DNA from: Sphaerosporella brunnea
Taxonomy: Eukaryota > Ascomycota > Pezizomycetes > Pezizales > Pyronemataceae
Reading direction: 5' to 3'
Assembly: GCA_008704415.1 (NCBI GenBank)
Contig: VXIS01000548.1
Span: 1 to 18,827, forward strand
DNA length: 18,827 nt
The notes under the pieces are model-generated. The model saw only the letters and a list, made by a program, of their open reading frames with translations. It did no database searches and had not been told where the DNA came from. Positions 9,217 through 17,814 of the stretch are shown piece by piece. How positions within the stretch are numbered: position 1 is the first letter of the stretch; every line of letters starts with the position of its first letter. Position numbers and translations under genes: made by a program.

Positions 9217-9616
9217 GGGGGTCTCAATAACCTCCGTTCGCGAGTCGCGACGTACGTTGTGACATACATAGAAAAATCAAAGGATATCGAGACTCTTGGC
9301 CTCAACGCTGATTGGCGACATCACAACAACGTCGCTATGCCACCATGGCGCTCTGGAGCGCCGTTCATCAACGTTACGTTCAACATCCACAGTCAGATGG
9401 AAGTGGACGCCACAATGGTTGTCGGGGAGGCTGTTCAAGGTAATCTACCAGGCTTTTGATGGAACCAATGTGGGGTTGAGGTGCAGCGTTTCAGAATGTG
9501 AAACATAACGGGACGGTATGATGTCGGTGTTCTCAAAATCCAACCCACATTCAAGCTTACATTCTCGATTTACGTTCCCAGAACGTATGTTGCCAACGGA
9601 GGTTATTGTGACCCCC
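9217..9616. mobile_element. 400-bp MITE with 22-bp terminal inverted repeats and TA target duplication
   Basis: The left end GGGGGTCTCAATAACC... (9217-9238) matches the reverse complement of the right end (9595-9616) at 21 of 22 positions. The element is flanked by TA on both sides (9215-9216 and 9617-9618). There is no transposase coding capacity; open frames inside are short. A hairpin GGCGCTCTGGAGCGCC lies at 9347-9362. A TA duplication fits the Tc1/mariner-IS630 group, but the GGGGG terminus is not the usual CAGT, so the superfamily is uncertain. Confidence 0.8.
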
Positions 9617-11252
9617 TAATAATTCTTAAACCTCAGCTTTCTGTGGATTTTCAGTCCGTTGTACGTAACTAAAGACGAGGCTGACATTAGTCAGAGAAAA
9701 TTTTCCCCAACGAAGCCAGTCCTCCGATAGCAACTGCGGTACTTCTCACCACTCCGTCTCCACCGCAAAAGCCATAGCTGCGTTCCACGCCACTCTCGGC
9801 ATAGCCTCCAGATCTCACACGACGCCGGATGACCGAGTCCCCAGTCACCATTGCATTAGATGACTATTCGATCATCATTCCAGTGAATGAGCACCACAAC
9901 TCCGCCTCCGAATATCACGTTTCCGGACGCTGAATTGGACTGGAGCTGGCTTTCGATCGTTAACATCTTCAACTCTTGCCGTGAGCTTCGATCACCACCG
10001 TCATCGCAGACTGGCCGATGGATTCCCGGGAACCGAAGGCACCCACCCCCCCCCGCTCGCTTCCTACCACGCCTCTATGTCTGCAGATGGTCTCATGCTA
10101 TTCCACGAGTTGCCAACCGTGTTCGTGTAGTTCAATGAATTAGGGCCCGTCTGGATTCGCGGTATTTATGAGATAATGGTCATTTGGCCAAAATATCTTT
10201 TCGCTAAAGAGGGGGTCGTTTGGATTCGGCCGCAGGAAGTGAGCACAAGATCACAGTGACGGGGCGGCAGCCGGGCGGTGGGGTCGTCTCTTGTAGAAGC
10301 GGGCAGGGTGGCTGCGGGATTGGTGGTTGCGGGAGCGCTGACGGTGACATTACAGCGATACTGACGGGGTGTCTGAGCCGCTTTTTGTCTGGTTCTTGCG
10401 AATTATTAGGCCAATTTGGGGCCCCGACGGAAGCGGTTTACTCCCGATTTTGGGGGCGGGCACTCTGGCACTGCCTATTGTGATGCTTTTTTTGAGGTTT
10501 CACACTGCGATACATGGCATTCTTCTCGATGTCCACGCCGCAAAATTGTGTTTCGACAATATGAGCGAGTGAAGATGTTGAAGACTATCCGAATCCGGAT
10601 ATCGGCTTTCTGTTTTACGTCTGCCATGGCACACTTTGAAGCAGTGTCGTTGGAAGTTCTCTGCTGATTTTCCCTCGGCCCTTTGCACACACCGCCGGCT
10701 TCGTCGCTTCAAAACACCCTCCTGCGTCACGGTATGAGCGGTATTTTTCTAAACATGCGCCTGGGACTGGTACGAGTGCTGGCTGGGGCGGGATGGACGT
10801 TGGGGAAAGTCCAAAAAAAAAAAAGCGGTCGTTTCATCAGGTGTCACTCGGGGTCGGCACAACTTCTTTTTTATTTTTTTCAGCGCATTGTATGTAGGGG
10901 GCAATGAAGTTCGGACGTCAAAATGCCTTGTCGGATCCGGTGAACAATAGCTATTTCTTTTTTTTTCACCCGGTGGCGCAGACAGTTGTTGGTGTTGAAT
11001 TTTGTCGGTCACCGAGGGAGGGAAGTCGGGCCACGGTCATGGCAGTCACTGACTGACTGTTCACCGCATCACGGGGCCCTAAATACGAACCTCGTTGTCT
11101 CAAACCTGAAGAACCATCACTGCCATTTCAGCTCCGAGGGGCCAAGTTTGTGTTGCGTACGAGCCGAGCCAGCTCGAGCATAAAACTCGAGCCGCGAGCT
11201 CGAGCACGCTCCAGTTGTTCGATAGAACACGATTCCGCCGGGGTACCCTCAA
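9617..11252. other. Gene-poor intergenic region
   Basis: No supported gene. Two related words, GGGCCCGTCTGGATTCG (from 10143) and GGGGTCGTTTGGATTCGG (from 10212), resemble the ends of PIF/Harbinger-type elements, but no matching right ends are seen. A CTCGAG-rich palindromic cluster lies at about 11160-11205. The ATTTCAGCT...AAGTTT segment at 11125-11149 recurs at 12907-12931. Confidence 0.45.
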
Positions 11253-11462
11253 ATGGCGAGTGACTCCTCGTCTAATAACGACCGCGCTCCGTGCCCACCT
11301 CAACCCCAAAAATATACTCGCAGCGCAGTTCAAAGTGTTCAAAACAGCCACCTTCAAAGTGTTGCAGTGGATGCAGACCTTGCTGCAATGTTTGGGAACA
11401 TTGGACGACGAGGACAGGCAATGAATAGCGTGTCGATTGAGGCCTCAGAGACGGCACGATAG
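11253..11462 (+). CDS. Possible small protein or exon, 69 codons
   Basis: The frame starts at ATG in a good context (TCAAATGGCG) and encodes a Ser/Gln-rich protein beginning MASDSSSNNDRAP, with AVDADLAAMFGNIGRRGQ in the middle. It ends at TAG 11460-11462. No domain is recognised. It may be a remnant exon or chance; nothing in the flanks confirms it. Confidence 0.2.
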   Translation: MASDSSSNNDRAPCPPQPQKYTRSAVQSVQNSHLQSVAVDADLAAMFGNIGRRGQAMNSVSIEASETAR

Positions 11463-11696
11463 GATTGCGGCCAAATAGGGCCTAACTCTGTCTCCTTTGT
11501 CTACGTCTATGTCACGAATCTCCCTGGTGCGGGCTATGTTGGGCGCGATTTCCTTACTCCATTTCCTTGCTTTATTTCCTTCAGAGGAGCGGACCCCACA
11601 GTAGGACACGTGCCTAGGGGCGGCGGTGATTCTGTATCTATATGCCATGGCCGCATGCGGCCGAATGCAATATGATTAAACAAAACAAAAAAAAAA
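11463..11696. other. Intergenic segment before the local repeat array
   Basis: No gene is supported. A perfect 14-bp palindrome GGCCGCATGCGGCC lies at 11649-11662, and an A-rich run (AAAACAAAAAAAAAA) abuts the start of the first local repeat at 11697. Confidence 0.5.
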
Positions 11697-11822
11697 CCGG
11701 CTTCCGTGCTCGGTGCGGGCGGGTGATATAGTGTGACGCACCCCCGACAGAACAAAGCGGGCCGGTTTGGCGCGATTAAATGAATTTGTAGACATATGTC
11801 CATGTTTTCTGCTCATTCTGAC

Positions 11823-12726
11823 TAGTGTTCGGCACGAGACGAGACGAGACGAGATCTGAACACAGCCCGGGATTTCTCGTCTCGTGGAGAGAAAAGTCTC
11901 GCGGGCCCGGGACATGGACGTCAGGCCCGGGCGAGTACCCGGGCCTACCATGCACGTGAGGCCTTGGAGTAGAGTTCGGTCGTTCAATTTAAATGCTATT
12001 ACTCTATACATCGTCCTCCTCAGCTGCCCATTCGCCCTCGTTCACCCAGTCTGTCACTTCGTCTTCACGCTCCCATTCTTCCACATCTGGCTGTCCGATC
12101 CAATTCTTCACAAGAAGAAGGATGTTCGCGGTGCTGTTCCCCAGCCTGTTTCGCTTTTTGGTAATAATATCACCTGTTCATAGGCCGGTCAACAATCACA
12201 CGGTCAGCAAAGGAAATTCAGGGGAATACCTGCGCGAGAGAATAGCCTTTCAGCTGGTACACTACTGGCGGGTATTGACAGATAGTGCCGAGCCATGTCT
12301 GCTAAACCACGGGGATAGCGTTGCCCATACAGCTTCCACCATTATATACCATGGCGGCTTCGGGGGTTCCTCTAACCACTGGGCAGTTTCAGAGCGCTGC
12401 TGAGCAGGTTCCCGGACACCTGGTGCCGGGCCAAATAACTGCTGGAAGGGATCACCCGCACCTTATATCCTCTTCTCGTCTCACTCTCGTGCACTCAACC
12501 CTAGATCCGAACCCTACATCAACGGATGGCCAACGGATCACGGCACACGGATCTAGTCAACACGCACAGCACATCATAACTCATCACTCACGAGTACCCG
12601 GGCCTGATCGCCGACTAATCAGATCCGTCCCGGGATATCTCGTCTCGTCAAGAAAAAACGTTCGTCTCGCTCGTCATTTAGGCCCGAGACGAGTACCCGA
12701 GATATCTCGGCTCGTGCCGAACACTA
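11823..12726 (-). mobile_element. Internally deleted hAT transposon, 904 bp
   Basis: Both ends read TAGTGTTCGGCACGAG (16 bp, perfect inverted repeats), and the element is flanked by the 8-bp direct repeat ATTCTGAC (11815-11822 and 12727-12734). Eight-base duplications and such termini are hallmarks of hAT. Subterminal zones are full of CGAGACGAG and CCCGGG words; CGAGTACCCGGGCCT occurs at 11932-11946 and again at 12591-12605, probably transposase-binding repeats. Inside, the minus strand keeps the 3' part of the transposase gene. The related local copy B lacks the insertion (CTCATTCCAAGCATTTG), giving a paralogous empty site. Confidence 0.93.
12004..12453 (-). pseudogene. hAT transposase, C-terminal fragment (frameshifted, intron retained)
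   Basis: Read on the minus strand, 12453-12343 encodes an open stretch including QQRSETAQWLEEPPKPPWYI. One base (12342) breaks the frame. From 12341 it continues [38 protein letters not shown], then after a 56-bp intron (12229-12174, GTATTC...CTGACC...AACAG) DIITKKRNRLGNSTANILLL, VKNWIGQP and an acidic tail, stopping at TAG (12006-12004). This is the hAT C-terminal dimerisation region: [17 protein letters not shown] and the KKRNRL block are diagnostic. About 130 residues remain of a protein usually 500-900 long, and the catalytic core and zinc finger are gone. A TAA shortly upstream marks the deletion or another break. It is nonfunctional; mobilisation would need an intact relative. Confidence 0.88.
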
Positions 12727-13715
12727 ATTCTGACCATTTGCTGATGCTCCATCCCTGCCAAAGGCATCCATCCAACTCACGGGTGATGTCGATAGGAAGG
12801 GGAACACCTTGGTCCGGGTAGTGGGTTCATTAAATTCTCCCTTGTTACAGCTGCTATTCATTGGATCTATACAGCACGAATAGATGGTTGTTGCGATAAA
12901 ACATCGATTTCAGCTGCGAGGGGCCAAGTTTTGTTTCGCCTTGAAACAGAGGATAATCGCGGAATGCAACTAGATAATCAGGATGAAGAACCGCCGCGTC
13001 GTGGGAGCTAAACTGACGCCGATGGCCTCGTTTCTGAAGTTTGAAGACTCTGTTTGGCGGACTGCCGCTATGCGGCTGTCATCTCTGATCGTCATCGTCA
13101 TCACCGGCTTCCGTCCTCGGTGCGGGTGATATAGTGTGATGCACACCCGACAGCACAAAGCGGGCCGGTTTGGCGTAATTCAATGAATTTGTATACATCT
13201 GTCCATGTTTTCTGCTCATTCCAAGCATTTGATGATGCTATATCTCGGCCAAAGCAAAGTCGTCCATCCAACTCATGGGTGACGTCGATAGGCACACCTT
13301 AGTCCCGGGACTGGGTTCATTAAATTCTCCCTTGTTACAGGCTCTATACAGCACGAATTGATGGTTGTTTGTTGCGATAGAACATCGGGATAATCACGGA
13401 CGGCAACTAGATAATACGGACGAAGAAACGCCGCGTCATCTGAGCTAGGTGGGAGCTAAACTCGCGATGAAGGCCTTGTTTGTGAATTTTGTAGGCTGTC
13501 ATGACTGACCGTCTTCGTCATGACCGGCTTGCGTGCTTGGTGCGGGCGGGTGATATGGTGTGATGCACCCCCGACAGAACAAAGTGTGCCGGTTTGGCGC
13601 GAGTAAATGAAGTTGACCATTTGCTGATGCTGTATCTCGGCCAAAGGCATCTATCGAACTCACGGGTGATGTCGGTAGGAACACCTTGGCGCTATGCCTA
13701 TGGTCCCGGTAGGGT

Positions 13716-14351
13716 CCCTCCCCACCCACCGGCATGTCCTGTCCGCCGCCTTCCACCTCCTACTCGTCCTCAGGGACCATCGCGACAACCTGACAGACAT
13801 CGGAGCCCCGGAGAACCTTCAAGATAACTGGGGTACCCTTTTCTAGCCGGAGAAACACCGCAACTCACCGCCGCCGCAGACATTTTCACCTCAGTCCCAT
13901 CCGACTAACCCTTACCGGCGCTGCCTGCCCTACACCCGCTGCTCCTGTGAGTGGTTCAGAACCTTGTTAAATCTGTATTGCAACGCGGAACTAGGATAGG
14001 GGAGACCCGGGAATGGTTGAATACAGGAGGGTGGACATTCCTTGCAATTGGAGGTATGTTTCTTCCTGTCCTTTCAGTAGCCCACCGCGGAACCGCCGTG
14101 TGTTTTGGGCTGGCTGGAAAGGATCATAGGCGGTAAGCTGTGGGTTGGCGGCATGACAGGCTGTCCCGTAATGATAGTCTGTAGTTCCGGGGATGTCGAG
14201 TCCACGTTGGGAATGATATTCCAGTTCGTGCTTTCGCAACCGCCGATATAATACCGGAATCACCTGGTTCTTCACCTTGTGCAAGCCAATCCCAGGCACA
14301 TTCATCGCTCAAGGGGTGCCATGTTGGGCTATGTATAATCAAAGATTACGT
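13716..14351. other. Intergenic segment with one uncertain minus-strand frame
   Basis: The longest frame is on the minus strand, 14305-13991 (104 codons, starting MNVPGIGLHKVKNQVIPVLY). Its composition is protein-like, with balanced residues and few low-complexity runs, but no domain is recognised. It lies immediately beside the MULE insertion point, so it could be the remnant of a gene interrupted by the insertion. The rest shows nothing. Confidence 0.25.
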
Positions 14352-14360
14352 TTTCTAAAA

Positions 14361-14447
14361 CAGTTATTTGCTATAATACCCCCCTCCAAAGGGCGTATTT
14401 GGCCCCGTACCCTCGATATTAGATTATTCGGTAAAATACCCTTCAAC
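14361..14447 (+). repeat. Left terminal inverted repeat of the MULE
   Basis: The repeat is 87 bp, starting CAGTTATTTGCTATAATACC and ending ACCCTTCAAC. It is the reverse complement of the interrupted right repeat with six mismatches. Confidence 0.92.
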
Positions 14448-14495
14448 CCACTCGAGTGAGACTCAAAGACAAGTGACCCCAACAACTTTTGAACC

Positions 14496-14625
14496 CTCGC
14501 CCCCCGCCCCATCTTCGTCCCCCCACCCTCGTCCCCCCACCCTGGTCCGCCCCCCCCCCCCGCTTTCCCCCCACCCTCGTTCGCCCCCCCCCCCCTTTCC
14601 CCCCATCTCGCAACCACCACTACCC
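14496..14625 (+). repeat. C-rich low-complexity tract inside the MULE
   Basis: C-runs of 6-10 are interspersed with TCGTCC and CACCCTCGT words, just upstream of the transposase-like ATG. Homopolymer length here may be inaccurate. Confidence 0.6.
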
Positions 14626-14663
14626 GCAGTCCTCACCCCGACCTCGTGGTCCTCAACATTGTC

Positions 14664-15200
14664 ATGAGCAACCAGGCAGCAAGTGCCCCGGCTCGGGCCC
14701 TCGAAGCTGGGGAGTTGCCACAACCTGGAGAACGTGAGGTGCGCATCGAATGCTCGGATATTCAAGTTGGCGATCTCTTTTCCACATTTCAGGATTTCAC
14801 GTCCAGTATCCGGCTGCATGCCGTCCCGAACGGGTACAACATCCGGTTTGTCAAGTCAGATAGACTCCGGAACGTGGTTCAGTGCGGTGGAAGTAAGGAG
14901 TGTGGCTTCAAAGTGCGCGCCGTTGCTTTAATTCATCTGCTTCAAAAGGCGCCCGCTGATTTCATTCCGTCCTACGTTAAAAACCCCACCTTAATCAACA
15001 GCTACGCTCAAAACTTCTGTCCAATTGATTTGTTGGATGTCCGTAGCCTTAAAGACGGGGTTGCCATACAGGCTGACATCAACGCTGATCATACCTCCGA
15101 GTCTGACAGTGATGACTCTACCTTGTCTGATCCACCATTGCATGAATGTGCGCCACCTTTAACCCGTGCATCCCGTGGTCGTCCCAGCAAAAAGAGGTTG
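14664..15200 (+). pseudogene. Deleted MULE transposase: N-terminal domain joined to C-terminal tail
   Basis: The frame from ATG 14664 encodes a region (residues about 30-85) with GDLFSTFQDFTSSIRLHAV, FVKSDRLRNVVQC and CGFKVRA. This spacing of an aromatic/helical segment, KSDRxR and two Cys motifs matches the N-terminal MuDR-type domain of Mutator transposases. The end carries PPLTRASRGRPSKKRLKG, like the GRPKKxR tail found near the C-terminus of these proteins. The DDE catalytic core between them is missing: only about 180 codons are present where 500-800 are usual. The frame has no stop of its own and runs through the right inverted repeat into the LTR, stopping at 15309-15311. The family call rests on motif pattern plus the 9-bp duplication and long inverted repeats. 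Confidence 0.7.
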
Positions 15201-15271
15201 AAGGGTATTTTGCCAAATAATCTAATATTGAGGGTACTGGGCCAAATACGCCCTTCGGAGGGGGGTATTAT
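15197..15271 (-). repeat. Right terminal inverted repeat of the MULE (inner part)
   Basis: This is 75 bp matching the left repeat with five mismatches. The outermost 12 bp (15558-15569) lie beyond the LTR insertion. Confidence 0.92.
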
Positions 15272-15552
15272 TGTAACGGGACAGGCGCGAGGAAACGTCC
15301 AAGGTACGTAGCTTTCGAGGCAAGGACCGAAGGCAGGAGGACAAGGACAAGAGGCAGAAGAAGACGAGACAAGACAAGGTGGTTCAAGGTTACTAGGTTC
15401 GCTAGTATACAAGACGTTCTGTAAAGAAGAAAAGAAGAAAAGAAACAAAAACAAGTGAAACCTCGCTATTTATGCTTTCCCGTCACGTGACCGCGCGTCA
15501 CGTGACACCCTAACCCTAGCGCCGAGCCACCCCTTAACCTTGAGCCGTGACA
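15272..15552 (+). mobile_element. Solo LTR of an LTR retrotransposon, 281 bp
   Basis: It begins TGTAACGG and ends CCGTGACA, the canonical TG...CA termini with a short imperfect inverted repeat. It is flanked by the 5-bp direct repeat ATTAT (15267-15271 and 15553-15557). Removing it and one ATTAT restores the MULE right repeat exactly, which proves it is an insertion. Internal features are purine-rich AAGAAGAAAAGAAG DNA, CTATTTATGC as a possible TATA element, two GTCACGTGAC palindromes (around 15482-15506) and a CCCTAACCCTA motif. No internal retrotransposon genes are present, so it is a recombination product. Copia or Gypsy origin cannot be told from the LTR alone. Confidence 0.9.
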
Positions 15553-15578
15553 ATTATAGCAAATAACCGTTTCTAAAA

Positions 15579-17812
15579 TATATGGGCCAAATCAACACCA
15601 TAAACAAGAACTCGCACTGTATAAGACAACTCACCTCCGGCCCGGAGAAACCTATCCTTATACGGGGCGTCGACGCTAATACTCTGCGGGACGGGTGGCC
15701 ATCATCACCTATCACCCAACTCGTAAAATGAGCCTGCTTTATGTAGCCCCTGAATCACTCAACCACACATCAAGCCATGCCTCGCACTCCAGACTTCGAA
15801 GATAGCACTGTCGCCGGCTTGCTCATCTCCCTTTGGAACGCCACCAACAGCGGAACGCAGTGCGTGCGGATTGGCCGGCCATTAATGTGGTGATTCCGTT
15901 AAACACGGAGTGGTGAGCATTCATGGTGGCTACACCGCGAACAACTGGACGGCTAACGGCTCCTGTGCTGGTGTTGTCTTATAGTACAGTCTTCTGCACC
16001 AGGCTCCTTCCGCCGCCGTCCGATACGCGTCTCCGAGCTCTTCCGTACCAAAAATTACGAAACCACAGCTTCGACACGACGCCACAACGACACGACAACG
16101 ACGCCGATCAGGAGATGGGTGATGAAGTGGCCGCATGATGGAATGATGAAGTGACAAAGCAGTGGTAGGTAAGGTGAAATTTGTTTGGTGCGGGGTTTAG
16201 ATTGATCTTCGGCACAGATGAACATTTTCACATCGAACCAAGACGTCCGACGGAATCGAAGCTGCGAGGATTCTCAACAATCCTTCCAACGGTCAGTGCA
16301 CGGTTAGAGGGACTCCACTCCCGGTACAACCGCTCCGACACTTATGACCTTACGCCTCATCAGGGGATACCGAGAGATTGGACGACCGCTATTGTATACC
16401 AATTTGCCGGGCAGGCTCTTTTCTGCCGCCACCGCTTCCCCGTTCACGCATTCGCCCAGAATGCAGAGCACCTAGTAGCAAGCTGTCTGCGCTTTCGATT
16501 CCACAACGCGTCTCCGCCACCCTGCAACACCTGGCCATTGCTGCTTGCGCGGGCATGCATCTCCCTCCACGCTCACTGTAGCTACCAGCCCCGATCCCGA
16601 TCGCATCGCTTACGATATGGAGCGACCGACCACCGAGTCGTCTCGCATCACGGTTTCATGCTTCTCAATCGGCGGCGTAGGTTCCTCGTACATGTATGAC
16701 TTACACACATTGCAACCATCCGCCCCGGATGCTTGCTCGGTTGCTATAAACCGAGCCGAAACCAAGCCGGATGCTTCCTCGGTCCTTCCAAATCGAAACA
16801 CCATCCTATGCTTGCTCAGTCTTTCCATTTGAATTGAAACGTCATCCGCACCCTATCTAGAGCGACGCCGAAGGCCTCTTGGAAGGGCGGTGAAGAGGAG
16901 GCGGTTGGGAAGGTGCTGGAGGAGGAGGTAGAGAAGAGAAGGTGGATAAAACGCCGCAGAACGAGGCGGAAAAGGGGGGCGGAGAATGAGGCGGAGAACG
17001 AGGAGGGGAAGGAGGGACGGCGAGGGACTGGCCACTGTTCAAAGTGCAGCCTCTGGAGACGGCGGCGGCAGCGGCGGGGGGTGCCTCTTGACTCCCTTAA
17101 CCCCTAACTGTAACCCAACCCCTAGCGCGAGTCCAATAACATCAACCCTTCATCAACCGTGGGTATTATTTTTTTTGTTTTCAGATTTTTCTGGAGTTTT
17201 CCTGACGGGGTTTGGGAACTTTTTGTGGTGTTGCGCGTTGTGTATAGAATTAGGCGGTTAGTGTTTATGGTCAGTTTGGATTATTTTATCTAAGAAATGC
17301 AGCGTAGCTGTCTCTTGCTGTTTTGGTTTTCTATTCGGTCTTCTTTAACTTTCGTGTATGTTTTTTGGGTGGTGTTGTCGTGTTTCGCTTTACTCGCGCG
17401 CCCGAGCGCCAAATTCTGGTGCAAAAAGCAGCGAAGAAAAATAAATTCAATATTAAGCCATTAGAATTCTCCTTGGCCTCGCCTATAACTGCGCAACCAC
17501 AGGCTGAGTGTTTCGCTCAAGGTTGTTGGTGTTATCAGAGGGTGAAGAAATGCCGCCATTCCGTGCACTCCCGCCGCGCTACATGTGCCCGCCTGCATGG
17601 CCGCACAATGATATTCACAACCACCACCCTTTCGCCGCAAGCCCACTGGATTTCCGTCTCTAGTTGCAGACAGGTATATACTGCTCATGAGACCGGCTGG
17701 CATGAAGCGCGTTTACTCCTACTAGTAGAGGGAAACGCACTGTGCAGGATAGATAGGTGATATATACGGTCACGCCGCGGACAAACAAGCGACAGTAAGA
17801 GAGCAGTCTGTA
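15579..17812. other. Gene-poor region right of the MULE
   Basis: I support no gene here. A 39-codon frame at 15777-15896 (starting MPRTPDFEDSTVAGLL, after a TATAAG-containing leader) is a weak candidate exon. Three imperfect copies of GGATGCTTGCTCGGT occur near 16728, 16770 and 16805. Around 16870-17080 is a GA-rich, low-complexity stretch, then a degenerate telomere-like CCCTTAACCCCTAAC run, then T-rich DNA. The frame 17323-17760 (145 codons, plus) has no recognisable domain. Confidence 0.45.
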
Positions 17813-17814
17813 TA

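Larger units (their letters stand above)
11697..13715. repeat. Three tandem copies of a 420-495-bp local repeat, the first split by a hAT element
   Basis: Copies begin CCGGCTT(C/G)CGTG/CCT at 11697 (A), 13104 (B) and 13524 (C). Shared landmarks are GGTGATAT(A/G)GTGTGA, GCCGGTTTGGCG, ATTTGCTGATGCT (ATTTGATGATGCT in copy B), CGGGTGATGTCG and, in A and B, GGTTCATTAAATTCTCCC. A is about 495 bp once the insertion and one target duplication are removed, B is 420 bp, and C is truncated near 13715. A carries a 44-bp segment around 12907-12950 that B lacks. No protein is convincingly encoded. Whether this is a satellite or a decayed element is unknown. Confidence 0.85.
14361..15569. mobile_element. 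Mutator-like element (MULE), deleted, with a solo LTR inside its right end
   Basis: The left inverted repeat (14361-14447, beginning C-A-GTTATTTGCTATAAT) pairs with the right one, 15197-15271 plus 15558-15569, at 81 of 87 positions. The element is flanked by the 9-bp direct repeat TTTCTAAAA (14352-14360 and 15570-15578), the duplication length typical of Mutator. Without the LTR and its duplication it would be 923 bp. Of the six mismatches between repeats, five are transitions. It contains a transposase-like frame with N- and C-terminal features but no room for a catalytic core. Confidence 0.92.

Noticed and set aside
10141..11074. A possible 930-bp element from TTAGGGCCCGT to ACGGGGCCCTAA
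   Set aside because: Only nine or ten bases pair, much of this is the self-palindromic GGGCCC, and the flanking TTA and TAA are not direct repeats.
11160..11205. CTCGAG-rich palindromic cluster as the end of another hAT element
   Set aside because: No matching inverted end or 8-bp duplication is found in the window.
16853..17107. Acidic/basic frame over the GA-rich tract and its Pro/Leu-rich antisense frames
   Set aside because: These are low-complexity purine-rich DNA; charged or Pro-rich translations are expected by chance, and no start, splice or domain evidence exists.
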